A stretch of 23,662 bases of DNA from JALVDI01 sp039186435 (GTDB lineage: Bacteria > Myxococcota_A > Polyangia > Polyangiales > Houyiibacteriaceae), in NCBI GenBank assembly GCA_039186435.1, contig JBCDAA010000100.1, positions 1 through 23,662 of the forward strand, given 5' to 3'. Of the stretch, positions 1 through 6,826 are shown piece after piece (positions within the stretch are counted from its first letter, which is position 1; every line of letters begins with the position of its first letter). Position numbers and translations under genes: made by a program. The notes beneath the pieces are model-generated. The model had not been told where the DNA came from. It did no database searches and saw nothing but the letters and a program-made list of their open reading frames with translations.

Positions 1-89
1 CCGCCTTGGCTTCTTCCGCGGCCTCTTCGGCTTCCGCCTTGGCTTCTTCCGCGGCCTCTTCGGCTTCCGCCTTGGCTTCTTCCGCGGCC
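1..89. repeat. 33-bp coding tandem repeat, about 2.7 copies visible
   Basis: Copies at 1-33 and 34-66 are identical. A third copy matches over 67-89 and then diverges. The array may continue beyond the left edge. Because 33 is divisible by three, the repeat stays in frame on the minus strand and encodes the 11-residue Ala/Glu/Lys unit of the edge gene. Confidence 0.9.
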
Positions 90-217
90 GCCTTCGCTGC
101 CTCAGCCTTTGCCTTTGCGTCCGCGGCGATTTCCTCAGCGCTCACGGCGCCCACACCCATCAGGGTTTTCTTGGGGCCGCGCTCTTTGGTGTCGTTCTTT
201 TTGTCGTCGTCCGCCAT
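1..217 (-). CDS. N-terminal part of a charged Ala/Glu/Lys-rich protein downstream of actC (possibly extended ActD)
   Basis: Only the first 72 codons are inside the window; the gene runs off the left edge. It starts at ATG 217-215, three bases after the actC stop, with a good Shine-Dalgarno (GGAG, 224-227) inside the actC end, so co-translation with actC is likely. The visible protein starts with a polar Lys/Asp-rich stretch, then has a KKTLMG segment (about residues 17-22). From about residue 28 it becomes an almost pure Ala/Glu/Lys sequence built from the 11-residue unit EEAKAEAEEAA, which should form a charged helix or coiled coil. In ACIII operons the gene after actC is normally actD (DUF3341 membrane subunit), so this may be ActD with an unusual N-terminal extension. 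No DUF3341 sequence is visible, so that identity is inferred from position only. A separate small protein inserted in the operon is the alternative. Confidence 0.6.
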   Translation of the reverse strand, partial: MADDDKKNDTKERGPKKTLMGVGAVSAEEIAADAKAKAEAAKAAAEEAKAEAEEAAEEAKAEAEEAAEEAKA

Positions 218-220
218 GGA

Positions 221-1675
221 TCACTCCGCCGGCGCGAGCGCCGCGTCGTGCGCGTGCTCTTCGTCGTGATGGCCGTGGTGAGGGTGAGCGTGAGGAAGCG
301 TGGCCTTCACCTCCGCGATGGCGATCATCGGAACCCATCGAACGAAGAGAAGGAAGAGCGTCATGAAGAGACCGAAGGTCCCGAGGTAGAGGCAGATGTC
401 GATCCAGGTCGCCTCGAAGCTTCCCCAGCTACCCGGCAGATAGTCGCGATAGAGCGAGGTCACGATGATGACGAAGCGCTCGAACCACATGCCGATGTTG
501 ATGAAGATGGTGATGACGAACATGAACGGGATGTTCGTGCGGAGCTTCTTGAACCAGAAGAACTGCGGCGCGATCACGTTGCAGCTGACCATCGCGTAGT
601 AGGACCACCAAAGCGGGCCCCAGTTGCCGAGCTGGTCGGTTTGGCCCCAACCGAGACGGTTGTGGAAGAACACCCAGGACTCGTACGGGTTGCCGGAGTA
701 CCACGCGACGAAGAACTCCATCGCGTAGGCGTAGCCAACCATAATCCCCGTCGCGAGCATGAACTTGTTCATCAAGTCCAGGTGCATGATCGTGACGACC
801 TTCTGGAGGCCGAAGATGCTCCGAACGATGAGCATCAGCGTCAGCACGAGCGCGAAGCCACTGAAGACGGCGCCAGCAACGAAGTACGGCGGGAAAATCG
901 TTGTGTGCCATCCGGGCATCACCGAGGTGGCGAAGTCGAAGGAAACGATCGAGTGCACCGAAAGCACGAGGGGTGTCGAGATGGCGGCGAAGATCAGGTA
1001 CGCGCGCTCGTAGTGCTGCCAGGTGCGATGGGAGCCCCGCCAACCGAGAGCGAGGAAGCCGTAGATGCGCTTTCGAAGAAGGCTCTTGCTCCGGTCGCGA
1101 AGGGTCGCGAGGTCAGGGATCAGGCCGACGTACCAGAAGATCACCGAGATGGTGAGGTAGGTGTTGACCGCGAAGACGTCCCACATGAGGGGCGACTTGA
1201 AGTTCGGCCACATCGCCATCTGGTTGGGGATGGGGAAGAGGTAGTAGTCGAACCAGGGTCGACCGGTGTGAAGCGCCGGAAAGATGGCTGCACACAAAAC
1301 TGCGAAGACGGTCATCGCCTCCGCGAAGCGGTTAATGCTCGTGCGCCACTTCTGCCGGAAGAGGAAGAGGATGGCGCTGATGAGCGTGCCGGCGTGACCG
1401 ATGCCGATCCACCAAACGAAGTTGGTGATGTCCCAAGCCCAGTACGCCGGGCTGTTGTTGCCCCAGACGCCGACGCCCATCGTGACGAGGTAGCCGATGC
1501 AGGCAACCATCAAGCCGAGGAGGCCAAGGGAAGGAAAGAAAAGAAGCCACCAGCCGCGCGGAGCTTTGGTCTCCGTGATGCCGGCGATGGTCTCGGTGAT
1601 GTCGTTGAAGGTCGTGCCCTCGGGGAGCATCGGCCGCTCACCGAGAGCAAGAATAGGCGGGGAGTGGGCGCTCAT
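221..1675 (-). CDS. actC: Alternative complex III membrane subunit ActC (NrfD/PsrC-like)
   Basis: This 484-residue polytopic membrane protein is the NrfD-like subunit of ACIII, which binds and oxidises quinol in the cytoplasmic membrane. Many hydrophobic helices are visible, starting at about 42-70 and 82-105. Trp/Tyr-rich loops and motifs seen in this family are present: GIGHAGT at 91-97 and HTGRPW at 136-141. The N-terminus carries the ETIAGITETK-type segment seen in ActC/ActF proteins. The C-terminus ends in a His-rich tail (8 His between residues 462 and 476). The ATG start overlaps the actB stop by four bases (ATGA), and a strong GAGGAGG ribosome site sits seven bases upstream. It lies between actB and the left-edge gene. 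Family assignment is confident; quinol binding is known for the family and not shown here. Confidence 0.95.
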   Translation of the reverse strand: MSAHSPPILALGERPMLPEGTTFNDITETIAGITETKAPRGWWLLFFPSLGLLGLMVACIGYLVTMGVGVWGNNSPAYWAWDITNFVWWIGIGHAGTLISAILFLFRQKWRTSINRFAEAMTVFAVLCAAIFPALHTGRPWFDYYLFPIPNQMAMWPNFKSPLMWDVFAVNTYLTISVIFWYVGLIPDLATLRDRSKSLLRKRIYGFLALGWRGSHRTWQHYERAYLIFAAISTPLVLSVHSIVSFDFATSVMPGWHTTIFPPYFVAGAVFSGFALVLTLMLIVRSIFGLQKVVTIMHLDLMNKFMLATGIMVGYAYAMEFFVAWYSGNPYESWVFFHNRLGWGQTDQLGNWGPLWWSYYAMVSCNVIAPQFFWFKKLRTNIPFMFVITIFINIGMWFERFVIIVTSLYRDYLPGSWGSFEATWIDICLYLGTFGLFMTLFLLFVRWVPMIAIAEVKATLPHAHPHHGHHDEEHAHDAALAPAE

Positions 1676-4600
1676 CCGTGCGCCTCCTCGTCAGGGCTCG
1701 TCGTGTGGAGCCGCGGGTTGGGGTTGCTAATGCGCGCGAGGTAGCTCGTGCGCGGCTGAGCGCCAACTTCGGCGAGTAGCTTGTACTCGCGGTTGGTTGC
1801 AGCGGCGCGAGCGACACGGCTGCTCGAATCGTTCAGGTCGCCAAAAACGATCGAGCCCGAAGAGCAGACTGCGCCGCATGCAGACTTGATGTCGCCATCT
1901 CGCAGATCACGTCGTTCGCGGCGCGCGACGAACTTCGCTTCCTGAATCTTCTGCACGCAGTAAGTGCACTTCTCCATGACGCCGCGCATGCGCACCGTCA
2001 CGTTCGGGTTGAACTGCATCTGACGCATCTCGGAGAACTCGCCGTGGAATGCCCACGGATCGTCCAGGTGGTTGTGCCAGTCGAGGTAGTTGAAGCGGCG
2101 CACCTTGTAGGGGCAGTTGTTCGCGCAGTAGCGCGTTCCGATGCAGCGGTTGTAGGCCATGTCGTTCAGGCCTTCGGGGCTGTGGGCGGTCGCGTTGACA
2201 GGGCAAACGTTCTCGCACGGCGCCTGCTCGCACTGCTGGCAGCTCACGGGCTGGATCGCCATGCTCGGGTTGTCCTCATCGCCGGTCCAATACCGGTCGA
2301 GGCGCATCCAGAGCATCTCGCGTCCACGCTTGACCTCCTGCTTGCCAACCGACGGGATGTTGTTCTCCGCCTGGCACGCGATGATGCAGGCGTTGCATCC
2401 CGTGCAGGAGCTAAGGTCGATGACCATCCCCCACTTCTTGAGGGTACGACCGGTGGCGACCTCCCGAGGCGAGTAGTCGACCCGGTCCCAAAGCGGCCCG
2501 CTGATCAGCTCCACCGTTTCGTACGACGCAAAGTCGGGTCGTTCTTGGTACTCCTCGAGCGTCGCCTCAATCGCGACGGGACGCCCCTCCATGTACCCGT
2601 GGGTCTGCGTCTGAACGATATCGTAGGTGTCCGGCGTCTTGGTCAACGTGACGCCGGCCATGAAGCCGCGAGCGTCGACGGAACGTAGTGGATTGACGTC
2701 GAAGCCGCCTGCGCGCCAGTCCGGCTCAGGGCCGAGACCGGGCCAAGTCTGAGCGGTGCCGTACCGACCTGCCGCGGTCCTCCCCCAGCCGAGCAGCAAG
2801 GTGAGGGAGTTGTCCGCGTGACCGGGGACCGTCCAAACGGGAACTTCGATGTCGCCCAGTCCTTCCTTCGAAAGGCGAACGACGTCGCCATTCCGCAGAC
2901 CGAGTTCGTCCCTCGTCGCGCGAGAGATGAGCGCGGCGTTGTCCCACACGATCTTGGTGACGGGGTCTGGGCATTCGAGGGCCCAGAGGTTGTTCGCGTT
3001 GCGCCCATCGAAGAGAAGCGGATCAGGGAGGAACTGAACCTCAAGACTCGAGGAGGTAGGCGCGGGAAGCGGCTCGTTTTCGCGGAGTGCCGCAGCGATC
3101 GCGGCAGCCTGCGGCGCGGCGCTCACCACCGGCTCGCTGGTCCCTGCGATCACGCCCCGATGGAGCGCGCGCCGCCACTGACGCTCGAAGGTCACCGCAC
3201 TCGGAATCCGAGCCCGAAGCGTTTTCCGCGTCACGTAGTGGCCACGCCAGTTTCGCTCGCCTGCGACAAGCGCAAGCATTTCGAGCGGGCTCCGGCCCCC
3301 GAAAAGAGGTGCGATCAGGGGCTGCTGAATGCTGAGCGTACCGTCCGCGCTCCGCTGGTCGCCCCACGTCTCGAGCTCGTGAGCGAGGGGCACATGCCAG
3401 GAGCAAGCCTTGCTCGTCTCATTGAGCGAGTAGCCGAGGTGAATCGACGTAAGACCCTCGCGGTCGAGCATCGCGGAAACGTCGATGTCACCGGGTGCGT
3501 CGTAGACAGGATTCCCGCCGAGGATCAAGAGCGTCTCGACCTCGTCCGCTTCCGCGACGAGCGTCTTCAGGCTCTCGCCGAGATTGGGCTGCTCCGGATC
3601 GGACGGCCGGTAAAGCCCGATGGTTTCACGTCGTCCGATGGAGCCGAGCGCATGATTCATCGCGTACGCGAGGGCGTGGACATGGGCGGGCTGCCGCGGT
3701 CCAACCACGATAACCCCGCCTCGTTGGGCGCGGTTCGTTCGTCCCTGAACACCCGTCAGGTCATCGGCAAGCGCATCGATAAACTCCGCGTACTCACCCC
3801 CGTCCGCGTCTTGCACCGAAGCGGCGAGCGCACCGAGCGTGAACCGGTTGCGACCCTCCATAGCCTTCGCGAGCGCCCGAAGGAAGCCGTCGCACGCCTG
3901 CGCAGGGACCCGAAGACGATGATCCGCTGCACCGCCGGTAAGGGAGTAGGTTCCCTCCACGACGTAGAGACGGTTCATCGCATCGCGATCGGGGTCCGTG
4001 ATGCCGCGGCGCGCTCCCCAGGCCTTGCCGTGGCGGACCGCCCCTGACTCTTCGCCAAGGAAGTCCGAGTCGAGCGCGAGGATCGTATCCGCCCGCTCGA
4101 GCGAGTACACCGGGTAGACCACCTGCCCGAACGCGAGACGGGCACCATCGCGAATCTCGTCGTCGCCGACGGAGGACCACACGTGAAACTTCGCGAGAGG
4201 CAGGTCCTGCTGGATCTTTCCTCGAAGGCGAAGCACCGAGGGGCTGTTGGTGGGTTGCATCAGAATGCGAAGCCCACGGCCCTGCGAGCTGCGATATCGG
4301 TCGAGAAGCTCCCGAAACATTGCGTCGAATTCCGCGAAGGTCGCGGATTCCTCACCGTGCTGCGGTCCCCGGGAGCGGTCTGGATCGTAGAGGTTCCAGA
4401 TTTCCGCCTGCGCCCGGCCGTCCGTGCCGCCGGTGCTCGATGACTGGTCCGCGTTTCCTTCGACTTTCGTCGGGCGGCCCGTGTGGCTCGTAACGAGCAG
4501 ACCCATCGCGTCGTTGCCGCGCTGCGTCACCGTCGCAAAGTGCAGCGGTGATCCAGGAATCAAGTACTCCGGGGCCTGAACGTAGGGGACGATGTTTTCG

Positions 4601-4884
4601 ACCGGGCGCCGGATGCACCCTTGGAGGGTGAGCGCTGCCGTCGCCGCGCTTCCGGTCGCAAGAAATCCGCGGCGGCTCAGCTTCGGCTGCTTGGCGATGG
4701 GATCCTCGCGGCCCACCTTCTTAAATAGAGACCCGGACCCGATGAGGCCCTTCGTGAACCCTCCGGGAAGCTCCGCCTCGGCGAGGGCTTTGCGATCCTC
4801 CTTCGAGGCGTGTTTGTCCTCAAGACTCCGCCAGTGGGTCGGCGTCTCAGGCATCTCGAGTGCGTACGGCTTACGGCGACTCAT
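1672..4884 (-). CDS. actB: Alternative complex III iron-sulfur subunit ActB (molybdopterin-type + 4Fe-4S fusion)
   Basis: This 1070-residue protein is the peripheral ActB subunit, which relays electrons from quinol oxidation through Fe-S clusters. The N-terminus has the extended Tat-type leader of this family: an HWRSLE motif (18-23), a long spacer, then SRRGFL (70-75), a hydrophobic stretch, and Cys90 in a lipobox-like position. A molybdopterin-oxidoreductase-like domain follows, which in ACIII is known to lack the Mo cofactor. The C-terminal ferredoxin-like domain has four Cys clusters: C827/830/833/837, C882/885/890/894, C914/920/924 and C973/976/1003/1007. These fit the three 4Fe-4S plus one 3Fe-4S clusters known for the family. 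The open frame continues upstream to 5283, but that part lies inside actA in another frame. The ATG at 4884 is 8 bases after the actA stop and gives the family-like N-terminus. Confidence 0.95.
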   Translation of the reverse strand: MSRRKPYALEMPETPTHWRSLEDKHASKEDRKALAEAELPGGFTKGLIGSGSLFKKVGREDPIAKQPKLSRRGFLATGSAATAALTLQGCIRRPVENIVPYVQAPEYLIPGSPLHFATVTQRGNDAMGLLVTSHTGRPTKVEGNADQSSSTGGTDGRAQAEIWNLYDPDRSRGPQHGEESATFAEFDAMFRELLDRYRSSQGRGLRILMQPTNSPSVLRLRGKIQQDLPLAKFHVWSSVGDDEIRDGARLAFGQVVYPVYSLERADTILALDSDFLGEESGAVRHGKAWGARRGITDPDRDAMNRLYVVEGTYSLTGGAADHRLRVPAQACDGFLRALAKAMEGRNRFTLGALAASVQDADGGEYAEFIDALADDLTGVQGRTNRAQRGGVIVVGPRQPAHVHALAYAMNHALGSIGRRETIGLYRPSDPEQPNLGESLKTLVAEADEVETLLILGGNPVYDAPGDIDVSAMLDREGLTSIHLGYSLNETSKACSWHVPLAHELETWGDQRSADGTLSIQQPLIAPLFGGRSPLEMLALVAGERNWRGHYVTRKTLRARIPSAVTFERQWRRALHRGVIAGTSEPVVSAAPQAAAIAAALRENEPLPAPTSSSLEVQFLPDPLLFDGRNANNLWALECPDPVTKIVWDNAALISRATRDELGLRNGDVVRLSKEGLGDIEVPVWTVPGHADNSLTLLLGWGRTAAGRYGTAQTWPGLGPEPDWRAGGFDVNPLRSVDARGFMAGVTLTKTPDTYDIVQTQTHGYMEGRPVAIEATLEEYQERPDFASYETVELISGPLWDRVDYSPREVATGRTLKKWGMVIDLSSCTGCNACIIACQAENNIPSVGKQEVKRGREMLWMRLDRYWTGDEDNPSMAIQPVSCQQCEQAPCENVCPVNATAHSPEGLNDMAYNRCIGTRYCANNCPYKVRRFNYLDWHNHLDDPWAFHGEFSEMRQMQFNPNVTVRMRGVMEKCTYCVQKIQEAKFVARRERRDLRDGDIKSACGAVCSSGSIVFGDLNDSSSRVARAAATNREYKLLAEVGAQPRTSYLARISNPNPRLHTTSPDEEAHG
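1683..1689 (-). promoter_or_regulatory. Ribosome binding site of actC inside the actB end
   Basis: The minus strand reads GAGGAGG, seven bases before the actC ATG. It lies in the last codons of actB. Together with the ATGA stop/start overlap it fixes the actC start and suggests translational coupling. Confidence 0.8.
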
Positions 4885-4892
4885 CGATTTCC

Positions 4893-5534
4893 CTAGCGGT
4901 GACAGCCAGAGCAATGCTCCGGCGGGTTGACGGCAGCGAGCGCCTGATCGAGGCCGGTGTTGGTCCAGGCTTCGTCGGGCTCCCACTCCATGTTCGTGAT
5001 TTGATCGCGCGGCCGCAGGTGCTCGGCCGGGTCGCGGTGGCACTCGAGGCACCACTGCATGGCGATCGGCTGGTCGACGCGAACGACCTCCATCTGATCG
5101 ATCCGTCCGTGGCAGCTCACGCACCCGACGCCCGCGGAGATGTGGACGCTGTGATTGAAGTACGCGTGATCCGGAAGGACGTGGGCTTTGACCCAGTGCA
5201 CGGATTCGCCGGTCTCCCAACTCTCCCGAATCGGCGCGAGGGGCGACGACTCGGGGTGAACGACCGAGTGGCAGCCCATGCACGTTTGTGTGGGCGGTAC
5301 CGACGCGTGCGCGGTCGTCTCGACGTTGGAGTGACAGTAGCGGCAGTCCATTCCGAGCTCACCGGCATGAAGTCGGTGGCTGTAGGGGACCGGCTGCTCT
5401 GGGGCGTATCCGACCTGAAGGTTACTCGGCGAAAAGTAGTACCAGAAGACCGCCACCGTTGTGACGAGGCCTCCGGTGGCGACCGCGCCGAGCACCAAGG
5501 GCAGAAAGTTCAGTTGGCGAGGGAAGATCTGCAT
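4893..5534 (-). CDS. actA: Alternative complex III pentaheme cytochrome c subunit ActA
   Basis: This 213-residue protein has one N-terminal membrane anchor (about 11-33, uncleaved type) and then a periplasmic multiheme domain. Five CxxCH heme c sites are visible at residues 64-68, 85-89, 138-142, 162-166 and 208-212, the number known for ActA. Several extra His residues (for example H53, H56 and the HSVH segment near 128-131) could act as distal heme ligands. The gene leads the actA-B-C cluster, with 8 bases to actB. In ACIII this subunit carries electrons towards the mono-heme ActE subunit or a downstream oxidase. Maturation would need a cytochrome c (Ccm or Ccs) system that is not in this window. 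Confidence 0.95.
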   Translation of the reverse strand: MQIFPRQLNFLPLVLGAVATGGLVTTVAVFWYYFSPSNLQVGYAPEQPVPYSHRLHAGELGMDCRYCHSNVETTAHASVPPTQTCMGCHSVVHPESSPLAPIRESWETGESVHWVKAHVLPDHAYFNHSVHISAGVGCVSCHGRIDQMEVVRVDQPIAMQWCLECHRDPAEHLRPRDQITNMEWEPDEAWTNTGLDQALAAVNPPEHCSGCHR

Positions 5535-5605
5535 GTTGCCGTACGTTGGTGAAGGCTCGCGGCGCCCTTTTAGAAGAAGCGCGCCTTCGAAACAAGGAAA
5601 CTCAG

Positions 5606-6064
5606 TCAGCGCGCGTCGATCAGCGCCTCAACTTCGTCTTCGTGAACAGGGCACCCACGGGCTAGGATCGTGAGCTCCCCGTTCCCAGCGGGGGACGTTT
5701 TGACCTGACGAACCGCCTCGGGGGCGATCGTCAGCTCCTCCGTGCGAGGGGCTCGGTAGTCCGCCCGAATCGCGACGAGAATGCCCTCGTGGAGCTCAAA
5801 GCGGGCGGATTCGACATCTCCCTGCCCCTCCCAGTGGAGGAGAAGGAGGCCGTCCTCGCCCATCGTGCTCGACCATTGGCCTGGCGCCTCCACGCGAGCG
5901 CGGATTTGAGAGGACGACATGCCGAGGCGAACGTTCATAAAGGCTGTGGGATCCGAGGTCGGTGACGCCATAGAGACCATTGCCCATGCGACTGGGGTCA
6001 TCAGTGCGGCGGCCGCAAGGAGGAGCCACCAGCGCACACGCGCAGCGGGGGCAGTGGTGCCCAT
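5606..6064 (-). CDS. Small membrane-anchored protein of unknown function
   Basis: This 152-residue protein has a basic N-terminus, one hydrophobic helix (about 12-30), and then a soluble, presumably periplasmic domain. The segment around 43-58 (NVRLGMSSSQIRARV) resembles the start of SmpA/OmlA- or BLIP-like folds, where a 'G-M-x-x-x-x-[IV]' helix follows a short strand. That likeness is by eye only. A single late Cys lies in RGCPVHEDEVEALI near the C-terminus. The gene sits between the O-methyltransferase (57-base gap) and actA (71-base gap) on the same strand, so it may belong to the ACIII transcript. I do not recognise a specific family. The frame is well supported by length, G+C-rich codon use and the anchor. 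Confidence 0.7.
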   Translation of the reverse strand: MGTTAPAARVRWWLLLAAAALMTPVAWAMVSMASPTSDPTAFMNVRLGMSSSQIRARVEAPGQWSSTMGEDGLLLLHWEGQGDVESARFELHEGILVAIRADYRAPRTEELTIAPEAVRQVKTSPAGNGELTILARGCPVHEDEVEALIDAR

Positions 6065-6121
6065 TTCGTACCCGACCCGCGGGGGCTAGGTCTCGGCCTA
6101 CCTCAAGTCAAGCGGTGGACC

Positions 6122-6781
6122 TCAGCCGTCTTTCCGAATTCCAAGAACCAGTCCGTCGGGAGTCGGCAAACACACGGAATCAAACGACTTTGCAGCCTCT
6201 TCGTGAAATCGCCGCATCGCGGCCGCCGCGTCGGAATTACTCAGCAGCTCGCCGAAGAAAAATGCGTTGTCGCCGAGTAGGAGCCCTCCAGGCCGAAGGT
6301 GCGCAACTGCCCAACGCCCGTACTGGTCGTAGCGACCTTTGTCCGCATCCACAAAAACCGCGCAAAAAGGGCCTTCTTTCTCGAGCTTGGCCAGACTCTC
6401 GACCCCGTCTCCGACAACAACATGAACGCGGTCAGAAAGACCTGCGCGCTCGATGTTTCGCTTGGCGACTTCCGCGTGTCGAGGGTCATGTTCGAGAGTC
6501 CAAAGCATCCCATCGGCGGGAAGCGCTCGCCCCATCCAGATCGCCGAGTAGCCGGCGAGGGTCCCCACCTCGATCACGCGTTTTGCCCCGGCAAGCTTGA
6601 GGAGAAGCTGAAGTGTTTTCCCTTCGCTCGGCCCGACCTGGATCGCGGGGAGACCATCCGTCTCGGCGGCTCGAAACGCGCCGGTGAGGGCCTCGTCGTG
6701 CGGCGCGTGAACTTCTCCCACGAAAGCAAGCGTTTTCGGGGTCGCGTAGGAAGTTCCCTGACGGGAATCGGGGTCGGCCAT
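6122..6781 (-). CDS. SAM-dependent O-methyltransferase (family 3, CCoAMT/COMT-like)
   Basis: The 219-residue protein transfers a methyl group from S-adenosylmethionine to a hydroxyl of an unidentified small substrate in the cytoplasm. The SAM-binding motif I is VIEVGTLAGYSA (69-80), and an acidic residue follows in TLEHD (95-99). The divalent-metal site typical of caffeoyl-CoA/catechol O-methyltransferases is complete: D145 (FVDADKGRY) and D171-N172 (LLGDNA). Its size matches the family. The open frame runs upstream to 7327, but that part is opposite the kinase gene; the ATG at 6781 is chosen because the family N-terminus begins here. It diverges from the kinase gene across 45 bases. The neighbours give no clue to the substrate. 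Confidence 0.88.
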   Translation of the reverse strand: MADPDSRQGTSYATPKTLAFVGEVHAPHDEALTGAFRAAETDGLPAIQVGPSEGKTLQLLLKLAGAKRVIEVGTLAGYSAIWMGRALPADGMLWTLEHDPRHAEVAKRNIERAGLSDRVHVVVGDGVESLAKLEKEGPFCAVFVDADKGRYDQYGRWAVAHLRPGGLLLGDNAFFFGELLSNSDAAAAMRRFHEEAAKSFDSVCLPTPDGLVLGIRKDG

Positions 6782-6798
6782 GTCGACGACACTAATAA

Positions 6799-6810
6799 CC
6801 CCATTTGGGG
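6799..6810. promoter_or_regulatory. Palindrome in the divergent methyltransferase/kinase intergenic region
   Basis: The bases read CCCCA-TT-TGGGG, a perfect 5-bp inverted repeat in the middle of the 45-base space between two divergent start codons. It could be an operator shared by both genes. No convincing -10/-35 pair is visible. This is inference from symmetry and position only. Confidence 0.3.
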
Positions 6811-6826
6811 GCAGATTCCTCGTACT

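Noticed and set aside
1..89. CRISPR or intergenic repeat array
   Set aside because: Units are contiguous with no spacers and encode an in-frame protein repeat.
248..1744. 498-residue open frame on the plus strand opposite actC
   Set aside because: Composition is Arg/Glu/His/Asp-rich with no domain sense, typical of antisense frames of G+C-rich genes. actC on the other strand is unmistakable.
4885..5283. N-terminal extension of actB
   Set aside because: This part lies within actA in another frame and reads as Arg-rich shadow; the Tat-type leader begins at 4884.
6083..6111. Minus-strand promoter before the small anchored protein (TTGACT at 6106-6111)
   Set aside because: The -35 match is good, but the only -10 candidate (TAGCCC, 17-base spacing) is too poor to call.
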